Assembly (NCBI GenBank): GCA_964625015.1
Contig: CAZUZI010000002.1
Location: forward strand, 8,400-72,399
Length of the DNA: 64,000 nucleotides
Direction: 5' to 3'
Source of the DNA: UBA5209 sp964625015
GTDB lineage: Bacteria > Patescibacteriota > Dojkabacteria > SC72
Shown here piece by piece: positions 35,889 through 43,581 of this stretch. The translations under genes and the position numbers were made by a program. The notes under the pieces were generated by a model, which saw only the letters and a list, made by a program, of their open reading frames with translations, ran no database searches and had not been told where the DNA came from. The stretch's first letter is position 1. Each line of letters starts with the position of its first letter.

Positions 35889-37010
35889 ATGCAATTTACA
35901 TGTAATCAAGATACATTTGCAAAGTATCTTAATATAGTTAGTAGGGTAGTAAGTAGTAAACCAGGATTACCAATACTTAATAATGTTCAATTTGAGAGTA
36001 GCAAAGGTAAGCTTTTAATAACAGCTACAGATTTAGAGATAGGCTTAAGTACATGGATAGGTGCAGATGTTAAATCTGAAGGTAAGATTACTGTTCCTGC
36101 AAAGCAATTAACAGAGTTAGTAAGTAATGTTTCTGGGGAGACAATAGATGTAATACTTGAGAATCAGAGTTTTAATGTTACAAGTGGTAGTAATGATGCT
36201 AGTTTCAATACGATGCCAGCAGATGATTTTCCAGAGGTTGCTACTGTAAAGGATGGTAAACCACTTTTTAAGATTTCTAAGGATATTCTTGTTAAAGGTG
36301 TAAACAGAGTTGCATTTGCTGTTGCGACTGATGATATAAAACCAGTTTTAACAGGCATTCTTCTTGAAATCTCTGGTGGTACTATTTCTTTTGTTGGTAC
36401 TGATGGATTGAGACTTTCTAGACAGATTGTTAAACTTGATGTAAATGCAGAGAAAGATATTAATGTACTTGTTCCTGTAAAAGCATTACAAGAGCTGTCC
36501 TTTATCGTTTCTGAAATAGGTGAGAAGAGTGATATTGAAGTATATTTAATAGAGGATAGGAATCAGATACTCTTCAGATACGGTGATGTAGATTTAGTAT
36601 CAAGATTAATAGATGGACAATTTCCTGAGTATAGGCAAATTATTCCTACTGGATACAAGACATTATCTAAAGTAAGTAGAAATGAGTTCTTAAATTCTCT
36701 TAAGATCACAAATATCATTGCGAAGAGTGTATTAGGTAACAAGATAGTGCTAGATATAGATTCTAAATCTAACAGTATTACGATGTCTGCAACTCAAACA
36801 GACTTAGGTAGTAACAAGAGTTCGTTCAGTGGAGAAATAGAGGGGGAGTCTTTAAAGATGGCTTTCAGTTCTAGATTACTATCTGATGTATTAAATCATC
36901 TTGATGGTGAAGATATTATCTTTGAATGCAGTGAGACCGTTAAACCAGGAGTGTTTAAGATTCCTGAAGATGCTGATTTTGTACATCTTGTAATGCCAAT
37001 GATGCTTTAG
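35889..37010 (+). CDS. dnaN: DNA polymerase III sliding clamp (beta subunit)
   Basis: Ring-shaped processivity factor that keeps the replicative polymerase on DNA. The 373-residue protein has the usual three similar domains, N-terminus MQFTCNQDTFAKYLN, LPILNNVQFESSKGKL and the C-terminal VHLVMPMML, where MPMML matches the family's final MPMRL. It follows oriC as usual. The last 56 bases overlap the convergent response regulator gene. No Shine-Dalgarno site is present in the AT-rich upstream sequence. Confidence 0.97.
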   Translation: MQFTCNQDTFAKYLNIVSRVVSSKPGLPILNNVQFESSKGKLLITATDLEIGLSTWIGADVKSEGKITVPAKQLTELVSNVSGETIDVILENQSFNVTSGSNDASFNTMPADDFPEVATVKDGKPLFKISKDILVKGVNRVAFAVATDDIKPVLTGILLEISGGTISFVGTDGLRLSRQIVKLDVNAEKDINVLVPVKALQELSFIVSEIGEKSDIEVYLIEDRNQILFRYGDVDLVSRLIDGQFPEYRQIIPTGYKTLSKVSRNEFLNSLKITNIIAKSVLGNKIVLDIDSKSNSITMSATQTDLGSNKSSFSGEIEGESLKMAFSSRLLSDVLNHLDGEDIIFECSETVKPGVFKIPEDADFVHLVMPMML

Positions 37011-37674
37011 GATCTTTTATCCTATATCCTTGGCCGTGTACAGTCTCAATTAATGCTTTATTAGAGATCTTGTCTCTTATCCTTTTTACATGCACATCTA
37101 CAGTATTAGAACCTGTATAGCTTCTGTAATCCCATACATGATCAAGGAGTTCACACCTGCTAATAATTCTATTCCTATTTCTTGCTAGGTATTCAAAAAG
37201 GTCATACTCTTTCTTTCTTAAATCAATATCTTTTTCTCTTTCACAAACAGTTCTGTTCCTAGTATCAAGTGTTACATCGCCAATATATATTTCATTGTCT
37301 ATATAGCTTCTTGGTCTTCTGAGTAGAGATTGTATTCTTGCTACTAGTTCCTGCATAGGGAATGGATATGAAAGAACATCGTCTCCTCCATGATTTAAAA
37401 AATTCACTTTATCCCTCCATGTACCTGTACTACAGAGACCAAGTATTTTACAATCTATATCCTTAATCCTTTTTACTCTGTTCAGTATGTCTTGTGTTGT
37501 AAAAGTTCCCGATATATTCGTATCTAAGATTAATATATCAAAGATATTTCTCTTTACTATATTCTCAACATTAAAATCCTGTGTATCCTCCGTAACATTA
37601 TATCCATATGTTCCTAAGCTCTTCTTTAATATGTATGAAATAGTTTTAGATTTATCTATAATTAAGATATTCAT
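36955..37674 (-). CDS. Orphan OmpR-type response regulator with atypical receiver
   Basis: The 239-residue protein has a receiver domain (1-115) and a winged-helix DNA-binding domain (about 130-220, with GSNTVDVHVKRIRDKI and VHGQGYRI). The phosphorylation aspartate (D51 in LILDTN) is present, but the acidic pair near the N-terminus is reduced to a single D (LIIDKSK) and the conserved lysine before PF is Tyr (SYPFP, Y103). It may therefore work without phosphorylation. No histidine kinase gene is nearby. The last 25 residues after the winged helix run over the 3' end of dnaN. Confidence 0.85.
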   Translation of the reverse strand: MNILIIDKSKTISYILKKSLGTYGYNVTEDTQDFNVENIVKRNIFDILILDTNISGTFTTQDILNRVKRIKDIDCKILGLCSTGTWRDKVNFLNHGGDDVLSYPFPMQELVARIQSLLRRPRSYIDNEIYIGDVTLDTRNRTVCEREKDIDLRKKEYDLFEYLARNRNRIISRCELLDHVWDYRSYTGSNTVDVHVKRIRDKISNKALIETVHGQGYRIKDPKASLALQDVQNQHLQES

Positions 37675-37720
37675 GTAGTTTTACTACTAAAATTAATCTT
37701 AAAGAATATGGCTAAAAGAA

Positions 37721-38110
37721 GTGGTAGAGAAAACTTATAGAGAAAGAAATATTAAATACTTGGTATCACTAATCTTCTTAACAGTTTTCTCTGTTATTAT
37801 TCTGTTATATTTACTCTCATTAGGTACTTTTATTCCTGAGGACATCAATGGAGAGTATAGTGTGTTAAATATTACTGTTTTTTCAATGCTTTCTCTTACT
37901 GGAATCTTTTCATTTGTTACACTCCTTATATATTTATTCATCTCTGTCATCCTTAAGAAAGATAGAGCAGAGATACTTTCTGCGAAATTTTCCATGCTAT
38001 TTACCATCGGGGTTCTTCTTGTCTTCTTACTTAATTTTCTGCATCTATTGGATATATATTGGGGAGTAGGTATACTAATTGTTCTCATTCTAATTTCATT
38101 TGTAATATAA
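37721..38110 (+). CDS. Small membrane protein of unknown function
   Basis: A 129-residue protein with about four membrane segments. It is not recognised. The start is uncertain: the frame opens with GTG, and an ATG 12 bases upstream is in another position that soon reaches a stop. It is followed closely by another membrane protein gene whose -10 element overlaps this stop codon. Confidence 0.5.
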   Translation: MVEKTYRERNIKYLVSLIFLTVFSVIILLYLLSLGTFIPEDINGEYSVLNITVFSMLSLTGIFSFVTLLIYLFISVILKKDRAEILSAKFSMLFTIGVLLVFLLNFLHLLDIYWGVGILIVLILISFVI

Positions 38111-38118
38111 TTGGGGAT

Positions 38119-38805
38119 ATGAAAAGTAAAAACAACATAGTAAAAAATGAATTCTCAGATATTTTAAAAATAATCTCAGGAGAAATTTCTCTAAGAGAAA
38201 GAGAGGAGCAAATTCAGAAACTTAAAGAGGAGGTAAAGGAAAATAAAAAAATAGAGAGAAGAGTTAAGATTGCAAAGAAGGAGTTGATACTTGAAGAGGG
38301 TGATGTTGAAACTAAGAATGTAGTACAAAATATAAAACTTTTTGAATGGGAGGCTCCAGAGAGAATGGTTTTAAAAATAGAGAATAAACAATTCCTTATT
38401 ATATTAGGAGCTTGTATGGTATTAGTACTCTATTTTGCGATACTAGGTAATTACTACTTAATGGCCTCTCTTATTGCACTTCTCTTCTTTCTTTATGTTG
38501 CTAGTACAAATAAACCATTAACAATGAAATACAAGATTACTACAAGGGGGGTAGATACTGGTGGTAAGCTATATGAGTGGTTTATGCTTAATGATTTCTG
38601 GTTCTCAAAGAAAGATGATCAGTTATTTCTAAATATTAATACTAAGTTAAGATTTCCAAAAGGCTTAATACTACTTCTTAATGAGGAAGATAAAGATGCT
38701 CTATTTGTTCTTCTACAAGAGAAGGTTCTGTATAGGGATGTTAGAAAGCAGGGTTGGTTGGACAAGATCATGTACGGTAAATATATCCCATTTGAAGAGG
38801 TATAA
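38119..38805 (+). CDS. Membrane protein with coiled-coil N-terminus, unknown function
   Basis: The 228-residue protein has a charged coiled coil (about residues 25-65), two adjacent membrane helices (about 93-135) and a C-terminal cytoplasmic domain with FEWEAPERMV and KYKITTRGVDTGGKLYEW, resembling bacterial PH-like folds in general character only. The reading frame runs further upstream, but TATAAT (38106-38111), which overlaps the preceding stop, ends 7 bases before the ATG at 38119, so this start is preferred. Confidence 0.6.
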   Translation: MKSKNNIVKNEFSDILKIISGEISLREREEQIQKLKEEVKENKKIERRVKIAKKELILEEGDVETKNVVQNIKLFEWEAPERMVLKIENKQFLIILGACMVLVLYFAILGNYYLMASLIALLFFLYVASTNKPLTMKYKITTRGVDTGGKLYEWFMLNDFWFSKKDDQLFLNINTKLRFPKGLILLLNEEDKDALFVLLQEKVLYRDVRKQGWLDKIMYGKYIPFEEV

Positions 38806-38830
38806 AGCCTGGCTCTGGTATAATACTACT

Positions 38831-38917
38831 GGAGAGGTGCTAGAGTGGTCGAATAGGGCACTCTCGAAAAGTGTTATCCCTTAACTGGGATCATGGGTTC
38901 GAATCCCATCCTCTCCG
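38831..38917 (+). tRNA. tRNA-Ser (anticodon CGA)
   Basis: Class II tRNA with a long variable arm (TATCCCTTAACTGGGAT). Acceptor GGAGAGG pairs with CCTCTCC; anticodon loop CTCGAAA gives CGA; T-arm GGGTTCGAATCCC. CCA is not encoded. The minus-strand DUF1801 gene ends inside it. Confidence 0.95.
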
Positions 38918-39303
38918 TTTTGCCGATTAGGTGTTTTTTCTTTCTGTATATTTATCTCAACTTGTTCTTTTATTAATTTCTTTATCTCTTCTATTGGTAT
39001 TTCTTGATCAGATTGTATTTGTATTATTTTCTTTCCTGTTTTGTATCCTTTCTTTTCTAACGTTTTTCTCATTTCATCTGAAAGATTCTCTCCACCCATT
39101 CCATAGCTTACATGCTTTGTAAAGGCTGAATATCCTGATAAGAGGCCATGATATCTATAGAAGGGGATTCCCCAACTTATTCTTTCTTCTACATCTGGAA
39201 CAGTTGATTTTATTAGAGCCCTGAGCTCTTTCATTATTTTCTGCAATTTAGAGGAGGAATTTGCAATATATGTATCTACATCTTTAGCAATTTGTTTTGC
39301 CAT
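38881..39303 (-). CDS. DUF1801 (YdhG-like) protein
   Basis: A 140-residue protein with the DUF1801 core: TVPDVEERISWGIPFYRYHG, YSAFTKHVSYG and the C-terminal helical part. Relatives are small alpha/beta proteins of uncertain role, some linked to iron-sulfur or stress functions. On the minus strand TATAAT (39314-39309, preceded by TGA) ends 5 bases before the ATG. The last 12 residues (NGEDGIRTHDPS) are read through the antisense strand of tRNA-Ser, a typical end of ORFs that run into tRNA genes. Confidence 0.8.
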   Translation of the reverse strand: MAKQIAKDVDTYIANSSSKLQKIMKELRALIKSTVPDVEERISWGIPFYRYHGLLSGYSAFTKHVSYGMGGENLSDEMRKTLEKKGYKTGKKIIQIQSDQEIPIEEIKKLIKEQVEINIQKEKTPNRQNGEDGIRTHDPS

Positions 39304-39346
39304 ATTTCATTATATCAGATTTGATACCCACATAGATGTTTGCGTT

Positions 39347-39381
39347 TGTGGATAACTCTTAAAATATTGTTATAACAATAT
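39347..39381. promoter_or_regulatory. DnaA box next to an 18-bp perfect palindrome
   Basis: The short AT-rich gap before the methyltransferase gene contains TGTGGATAA (39347-39355), a perfect DnaA box on the minus strand, and 8 bases on the palindrome ATATTGTTATAACAATAT (39364-39381). The palindrome could be an operator; nothing shows which protein would bind it. Confidence 0.4.
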
Positions 39382-39476
39382 ATTTTAATATATAATTACT
39401 ATGTAAAACTAGTTATTATATTATAGGTATATATCTATGATATATAAAATACGTTCAATTTTTTGTATTATTAGTT

Positions 39477-40208
39477 ATGGACCAATTACCAAAAATAAAG
39501 AGATACCAAAAGAAATATGACTATTCATATGCTTTTGGTACATTTCCTGTAATAGAGTTACTTAAGAAACATCCAGAGAAAGTATTAAAAATACTTCTTC
39601 AGAGTAGAGCAGAGGATAGTGAAGGAGTTGAGGAGATAATCTCACTCTGTGAGAAAAATAGTATTCCATTTGAGTATGCAGATAGGACAATAGAAAGGAT
39701 ATCTGTTAAAGAGAATACATATGTGGTTGGTTTATTTAAAAAATATAAATTGGAACTTGAAAGAGATACTGATCATTTAGTGTTAGTAAATCCTAGTAAT
39801 TTGGGAAATATTGGAACCATTATCAGAACTATGCTTGGTTTTGGTTTTAAGAATTTAGCAATTATTAAACCTGCTGGTGATATATTTGATCCTTCTGTTG
39901 TTAGATCTACAATGGGGGCGATATTTCATATTAAGTTTGAGCTTTTTAACAGCATAGAGGAATATACACAGAAGTATTCTAATCAGAATATATATACTTT
40001 TATGTTAGATGGGGCAGAGGAGATTTCTAATGTATCGTTTAAAGCCCCTATGAGCCTCATCTACGGCAATGAATCTAAAGGATTGAGTAAAGAGTTCAAA
40101 GAAATAGGGAAGAGTGTCTACATCTCTCATAACTCGGAGATTGATTCCTTGAATTTATCTATTGCTGTTGGTATCTCTCTTTGGGAGGTTTCTAAACAGG
40201 AAAAATAG
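39477..40208 (+). CDS. TrmH/SpoU-family RNA 2'-O-methyltransferase
   Basis: SPOUT-fold enzyme of 243 residues with the three family motifs: NPSNLGNIGTIIRT, YGNESKGL and SLNLSIAVGISLWE, whose knotted fold binds SAM. An N-terminal substrate-binding domain (residues 15-85) is present. The target, tRNA or 23S rRNA, cannot be told from sequence. TATTAT (39466-39471) ends 5 bases before the ATG. The tmRNA gene follows. Confidence 0.9.
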   Translation: MDQLPKIKRYQKKYDYSYAFGTFPVIELLKKHPEKVLKILLQSRAEDSEGVEEIISLCEKNSIPFEYADRTIERISVKENTYVVGLFKKYKLELERDTDHLVLVNPSNLGNIGTIIRTMLGFGFKNLAIIKPAGDIFDPSVVRSTMGAIFHIKFELFNSIEEYTQKYSNQNIYTFMLDGAEEISNVSFKAPMSLIYGNESKGLSKEFKEIGKSVYISHNSEIDSLNLSIAVGISLWEVSKQEK

Positions 40209-40220
40209 GCAAAGAAATGG

Positions 40221-40226
40221 TATAAT
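40221..40226 (+). promoter_or_regulatory. -10 element of the tmRNA gene
   Basis: TATAAT 20 bases before the mature tmRNA 5' end, with TGG in front. Transcription would start near 40233, leaving a short 5' leader to be removed by RNase P. Confidence 0.6.
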
Positions 40227-40246
40227 ATATGGTTCTTTAAGAATAT

Positions 40247-40660
40247 GGGGACGCTAGGCTTTCGACAGAAGTTTATAAAGGCTGTTTGTCACAAATCGTT
40301 TTTTAGTTCGTAAAACTAAGACACAGATAAGTGTAGAAAACAAACTTAACGCTTTTGCAAGTAAGATTAGAGCTGCATTCTCTGCACCTCTTTATGCTTA
40401 CAATTTTGCATAAGTCTAACTGATTAATTTCGGTTAGTATCTATACATTCTTATCCCTGATTAAGTGGTATAGATAGTCGTTATCAGGGTGTAGTATTGA
40501 ATACTTGTCAGTGAGGATTCTTTACAAAATACAAATACTGAGTAGACAGAGCTTTTTGTTAGATTTTTTAGTTTTGTCTGACTATACAAATCTAAATACG
40601 TTTGTACATGGCACAGTTTTTAGCTTTTGGACGTGGGTTCAAATCCCACCGTCTCCACCA
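40247..40660 (+). ncRNA. ssrA: tmRNA (ssrA)
   Basis: Transfer-messenger RNA that rescues stalled ribosomes and tags the unfinished protein for degradation. The 5' GGGGACG pairs with 3' CGTCTCC, followed by encoded ACCA; the T-arm is GTGGGTTCAAATCCCAC. Inside is a tag reading frame that ends SAPLYAYNFA and stops at TAA 40411-40413. The frame can be followed back to GTA GAA AAC AAA at 40333, which would give a long tag of up to 26 residues; the exact resume codon is not certain. The hydrophobic C-terminus ending in Ala fits recognition by ClpXP-type proteases. The gene is one piece, not permuted. Confidence 0.95.
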
Positions 40661-40685
40661 GTAAATGTGGTACAATTTTCTTAGT

Positions 40686-40925
40686 ATGAAAAAAACATTA
40701 AAAATCTTTTTTGTGGTAATTCTTTTAATCTTTCTTGCAGTATTAGTTAGATGGGCAAGTTGTGTATATTCATGTAATAGAGAGAATCCAAAAAGCGAAT
40801 GTGCTGAGGGAGCGATTGGTTGTCCATATGCTGGGTGTGCATATAACTGCTATCTGTTTTGTGTTAATACTGATAGTGGGCCACTTTGTTTATTTCCAGC
40901 TCCATCTTGGATGATTGGCTTATAA
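40686..40925 (+). CDS. Small Cys-rich exported or membrane-anchored peptide
   Basis: The 79-residue product has a signal-like helix (MKKTLKIFFVVILLIFLAVL) and an outer part with eight cysteines in about 50 residues (CVYSC, SEC, GC, GC, NC, FC, LC), suggesting a disulfide-rich fold. Function unknown; a toxin, inhibitor or adhesive peptide are possibilities. TACAAT (40671-40676, with TGG in front) ends 9 bases before this ATG, which rules out the upstream start at 40665. Confidence 0.6.
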   Translation: MKKTLKIFFVVILLIFLAVLVRWASCVYSCNRENPKSECAEGAIGCPYAGCAYNCYLFCVNTDSGPLCLFPAPSWMIGL

Positions 40926-41090
40926 GTATTTGTATGGGAGAAGAGTAGGAGGATTGGATTTAAAGAATTCTGCCAATTGTAGAAGAAAGGTTCTTAATGA
41001 GTTCGAACTTTTAACTACGATGTCTACCATTTTGTATCCATTCTGAAGTTCTGAACGAACTCTTTTAGTCTAAAATTTGTTTTTAATATT

Positions 41091-41447
41091 ATGAATATTG
41101 AACAATATGTGGATGATGAAGGGTTATATATTCTTCCTAAGGGTTTTAAGGCTTTAATTAGTATTACCTTGAAAGATGGAAGAACGTTGGTTGCAAATAT
41201 GATATTAAAAAAATTTCATCGTGTAGTTGGAATAATGGATGACTGTACTGGAGATGTTGTATATGAACGATTATGCTTTCCATATGATTTAATTAGTCTG
41301 AGTCCAGAATCTGAACTTAATTATACTGCACAAGGAAAGTCAGAAGAAAGGATTGATGTATATGAGGACTTTGTTATAACGGAAGTAATATCTGATGTAT
41401 TGCCAGAGGATATTGAGGAGCTTATTCTTACGGAGTATAGAGATTAG
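41091..41447 (+). CDS. Acidic protein of unknown function
   Basis: A 118-residue acidic protein without membrane segments or a motif known to me (GFKALISITLKDGRTLVANM suggests a small beta-barrel start). The 165 bases before it hold only a weak inverted repeat GAGTTCG/CGAACTC. It ends directly at the stop of the convergent 2H-type gene. Confidence 0.5.
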   Translation: MNIEQYVDDEGLYILPKGFKALISITLKDGRTLVANMILKKFHRVVGIMDDCTGDVVYERLCFPYDLISLSPESELNYTAQGKSEERIDVYEDFVITEVISDVLPEDIEELILTEYRD

Positions 41448-42101
41448 TTATATTAACGTATATACTTTATCCCATATCTGTTTCATTTCTGATTGGTTGT
41501 TTGCTGAATCTGTATGGAAAACTCCATGTATATTATTTAGTATTATATCTCTGTTAAGTGTTGGTTGTAGTATTTTTTCTAGTTCTGTTCTTAATTCTTT
41601 TACATTTACATTTTCTACTGTGAAGTTTCCAATAGTTATATGTGTTAGATAGTTATCAAATACTTTTGAATAACCATATTTGGAAAGATATTTTATAGAT
41701 TGCTCATCAAAATCTTTGTTGTTTAATCTCTCAATATCCTTCTCTCTTATATAATTCATTCTGTACTTATTGAGCATTCTTGTAATATTTTTATGATGCT
41801 TTTTTATCATTTCCCCACTTAGATCTACATAGAAAAATTTGTCTTTATCATTGTAAATGAGGTTTGAGATATGAACAGGAAATGGTTTCTGTTGTTGTAT
41901 ATATTCTTCTAAGTCATGGATACCCTTCTCAAGATTCTCTTGTGGAAAAGGCATTATTGTAAAACCTATATGTGGTGGTATATGAGAGTACTGATTCCCA
42001 TATTTGTTGTTCATAAGAAGTTTTGCTTGAACAAGTTCTCTAATATTTAATATCGAATTAACGGAGAATACTGTATTGATAGGTCTAAATGAGGTTTCCA
42101 T
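41448..42101 (-). CDS. 2H phosphoesterase-like protein
   Basis: The 217-residue protein contains a clear second 2H motif, LTHITIGNF (HxT), and a divergent first one, PPHIGFTIMPF. The 2H superfamily includes RNA ligase/cyclic phosphodiesterase enzymes that handle 2',3'-cyclic or 2',5'-linked phosphates. Because the first motif departs from HxT, activity is uncertain. TATAAT on the minus strand (42114-42109, preceded by TGA) ends 7 bases before the ATG at 42101; this excludes the GTG start 6 bases upstream. Divergent from the next gene. Confidence 0.6.
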   Translation of the reverse strand: METSFRPINTVFSVNSILNIRELVQAKLLMNNKYGNQYSHIPPHIGFTIMPFPQENLEKGIHDLEEYIQQQKPFPVHISNLIYNDKDKFFYVDLSGEMIKKHHKNITRMLNKYRMNYIREKDIERLNNKDFDEQSIKYLSKYGYSKVFDNYLTHITIGNFTVENVNVKELRTELEKILQPTLNRDIILNNIHGVFHTDSANNQSEMKQIWDKVYTLI

Positions 42102-42147
42102 TTTCACAATTATATCATTTTAATTTTTCATGATATACATATTAGAT

Positions 42148-42669
42148 ATGGATGAGATTAATGAAGGTTCTAAAATAGATTCGTATGAAGAAAGATATCG
42201 TATAGCATTAGAGGATAATTCAACATATAGAAACTGTACTGGGTTTGTTAAGTATATGCTTGGTTATGGTGAAAAAGAAACATTTGTAAGTCCTAGTGAT
42301 CTATCTGATAGCGGGCTCTTAAAGTATATTAAGGCAAAGGATAGGGTTGATATGAATTCTGGTAAGGAGGACGGAGGGGTAGAGGAATCGGAGTATTTAG
42401 CTAAGGCAAGAGATGCAGTCGTTGTTGGAGTGCTTGTTAATAAGCGAGAGAGGCAGGATGTTACAACGTTTGGAGATATGGTTAATGAAACTCGTAAAGG
42501 GTGGATGTATGTCCATTTTGCATTTATTGACCCAGAGGATCCATCTATGGTCTATCAAAGAAGTGATACAGAAAAGAAACCAGAACATACTTCTTGGCAT
42601 AATTTCGTTGATGATTATGGTGAATTTGATGATATGGAAATGATGATTGTATTCTTTGATAGGGCTTAA
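42148..42669 (+). CDS. Papain-like (NlpC/CHAP-like) small protein, tentative
   Basis: The 173-residue protein has an early motif RNCTGFVKYMLG, which resembles the catalytic-cysteine motif of NlpC/P60 and CHAP peptidases, and a later strand WMYVHFAFIDP where the catalytic histidine would lie. No signal peptide is visible, so a cytoplasmic role or an immunity-type protein is possible. TATACA (42134-42139, preceded by TGA) ends 8 bases before the ATG at 42148, preferred over the ATG at 42130, which lies inside the promoter. Confidence 0.5.
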   Translation: MDEINEGSKIDSYEERYRIALEDNSTYRNCTGFVKYMLGYGEKETFVSPSDLSDSGLLKYIKAKDRVDMNSGKEDGGVEESEYLAKARDAVVVGVLVNKRERQDVTTFGDMVNETRKGWMYVHFAFIDPEDPSMVYQRSDTEKKPEHTSWHNFVDDYGEFDDMEMMIVFFDRA

Positions 42670-42926
42670 GGTACTGTTGTATCACATGCCATCTCTGTAC
42701 ATACGGTTTCTCCATCGCTACAGAAGCATGTGTTACACCCATCTATAGATTTGTATGTTTCTCCATCTGAATATGCCCAACCGTTGTATTCACATCTATT
42801 TGGTTGTTTAAAGAGTTCTATATTTTCTGTATAAAAGATATAGCTAATTAGTCCTATGATAATTGTTCCCATTGTTATTATCACTCCGTACAGGAAGTTT
42901 ATTTTCTTTTGGGTGTCTTCGTTCAT
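42666..42926 (-). CDS. Membrane-anchored pacifastin-like protease inhibitor
   Basis: The 86-residue protein has one membrane helix (about residues 9-31) and an outer domain with the spacing C-x17-C-x2-C-x-C-x6-C-x4-C (CNTCFCSDGETVC, MAC). CxxCxC and the following cysteines fit the pacifastin inhibitor family of arthropods, which also occurs in some bacteria. A small von Willebrand C-like domain is the alternative. It might protect the cell surface against host or environmental serine proteases. TATATT on the minus strand ends 7 bases before the ATG. Four bases overlap with the convergent gene. Confidence 0.6.
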   Translation of the reverse strand: MNEDTQKKINFLYGVIITMGTIIIGLISYIFYTENIELFKQPNRCEYNGWAYSDGETYKSIDGCNTCFCSDGETVCTEMACDTTVP

Positions 42927-43006
42927 ATATCTTAATATACAATATGGCTGTTTATTGTACTAGTATTTATTCTGATATAGAATGCAGTACCAGAAGTATG
43001 AAAGCT

Positions 43007-43525
43007 CTATACTTCTGGTAGTTTACTCCTTTTTGATTTCATATATTCTTTTATCTTATTTACTTCTTCATACACTATTACTATTGCAGGTACAGCAATT
43101 AGTCCTAAAAAGCCTATTGGTGTTTTTGCAAAATTAATAGGGTAACCAAGGAGTGGTATTCTAAGAAAATATCTTCCAATAATATTCTCCTTTGAAACTT
43201 TATCTGCATCTGTTGCAGCATTTGCATCACCTTTGGTAGTTAATGTTCCATCTTCATTCACCTTCTCAATTCTATGTGTGATTACTCTTTGGGAGCTTCC
43301 TGATCCTCCTCTAAAGGTTATCACATCTCCTTTGTTATACTCTTTTTCCTCTTTTACAAAGATCAGGTCTCCAGTTTTAATAGCTGGTTCCATTGAACCA
43401 GTCTGTACTGCATACATTCTAAAAGGCACTGGTCCTTTGAGAGTAGATAGAATTGGTACCATTGCTACCATTACTACGAAGAGTAGTAGAATCCAATATA
43501 TTGTTTTTAGTATTACATTTTTCAT
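43007..43525 (-). CDS. sipW: Signal peptidase I, SipW/ER type
   Basis: A 172-residue membrane peptidase. The catalytic serine is in TGSMEP (S44), and where most bacterial enzymes have lysine this one has histidine in VITHRI (H84), the mark of the ER/archaeal type that includes Bacillus SipW. There are membrane helices at both ends (about 8-28 and 130-150). It lies 56 bases downstream of a TasA-like gene, the substrate of SipW in Bacillus. General secretion would need another peptidase elsewhere. Confidence 0.88.
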   Translation of the reverse strand: MKNVILKTIYWILLLFVVMVAMVPILSTLKGPVPFRMYAVQTGSMEPAIKTGDLIFVKEEKEYNKGDVITFRGGSGSSQRVITHRIEKVNEDGTLTTKGDANAATDADKVSKENIIGRYFLRIPLLGYPINFAKTPIGFLGLIAVPAIVIVYEEVNKIKEYMKSKRSKLPEV

Positions 43526-43540
43526 ATTTAGAATTGGTAG

Positions 43541-43566
43541 AGGGCTGTACCTAAAGATACAGCCCT
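43541..43566. terminator. Hairpin between tasA-like and sipW-like genes
   Basis: AGGGCTGTA and TACAGCCCT form a 9-bp stem with an 8-base loop in the 56-base gap. There is no T-run on the minus strand, so it may be a partial terminator or an mRNA processing/stability element that lets the fibre gene be expressed more strongly than the peptidase gene. Confidence 0.45.
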
Positions 43567-43581
43567 TCTGTTGTAAGCGAG

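Noticed and set aside
42130..42147. Upstream ATG for the papain-like gene
   Set aside because: It lies inside the TGA-TATACA promoter; the spacing rule supports the ATG at 42148.
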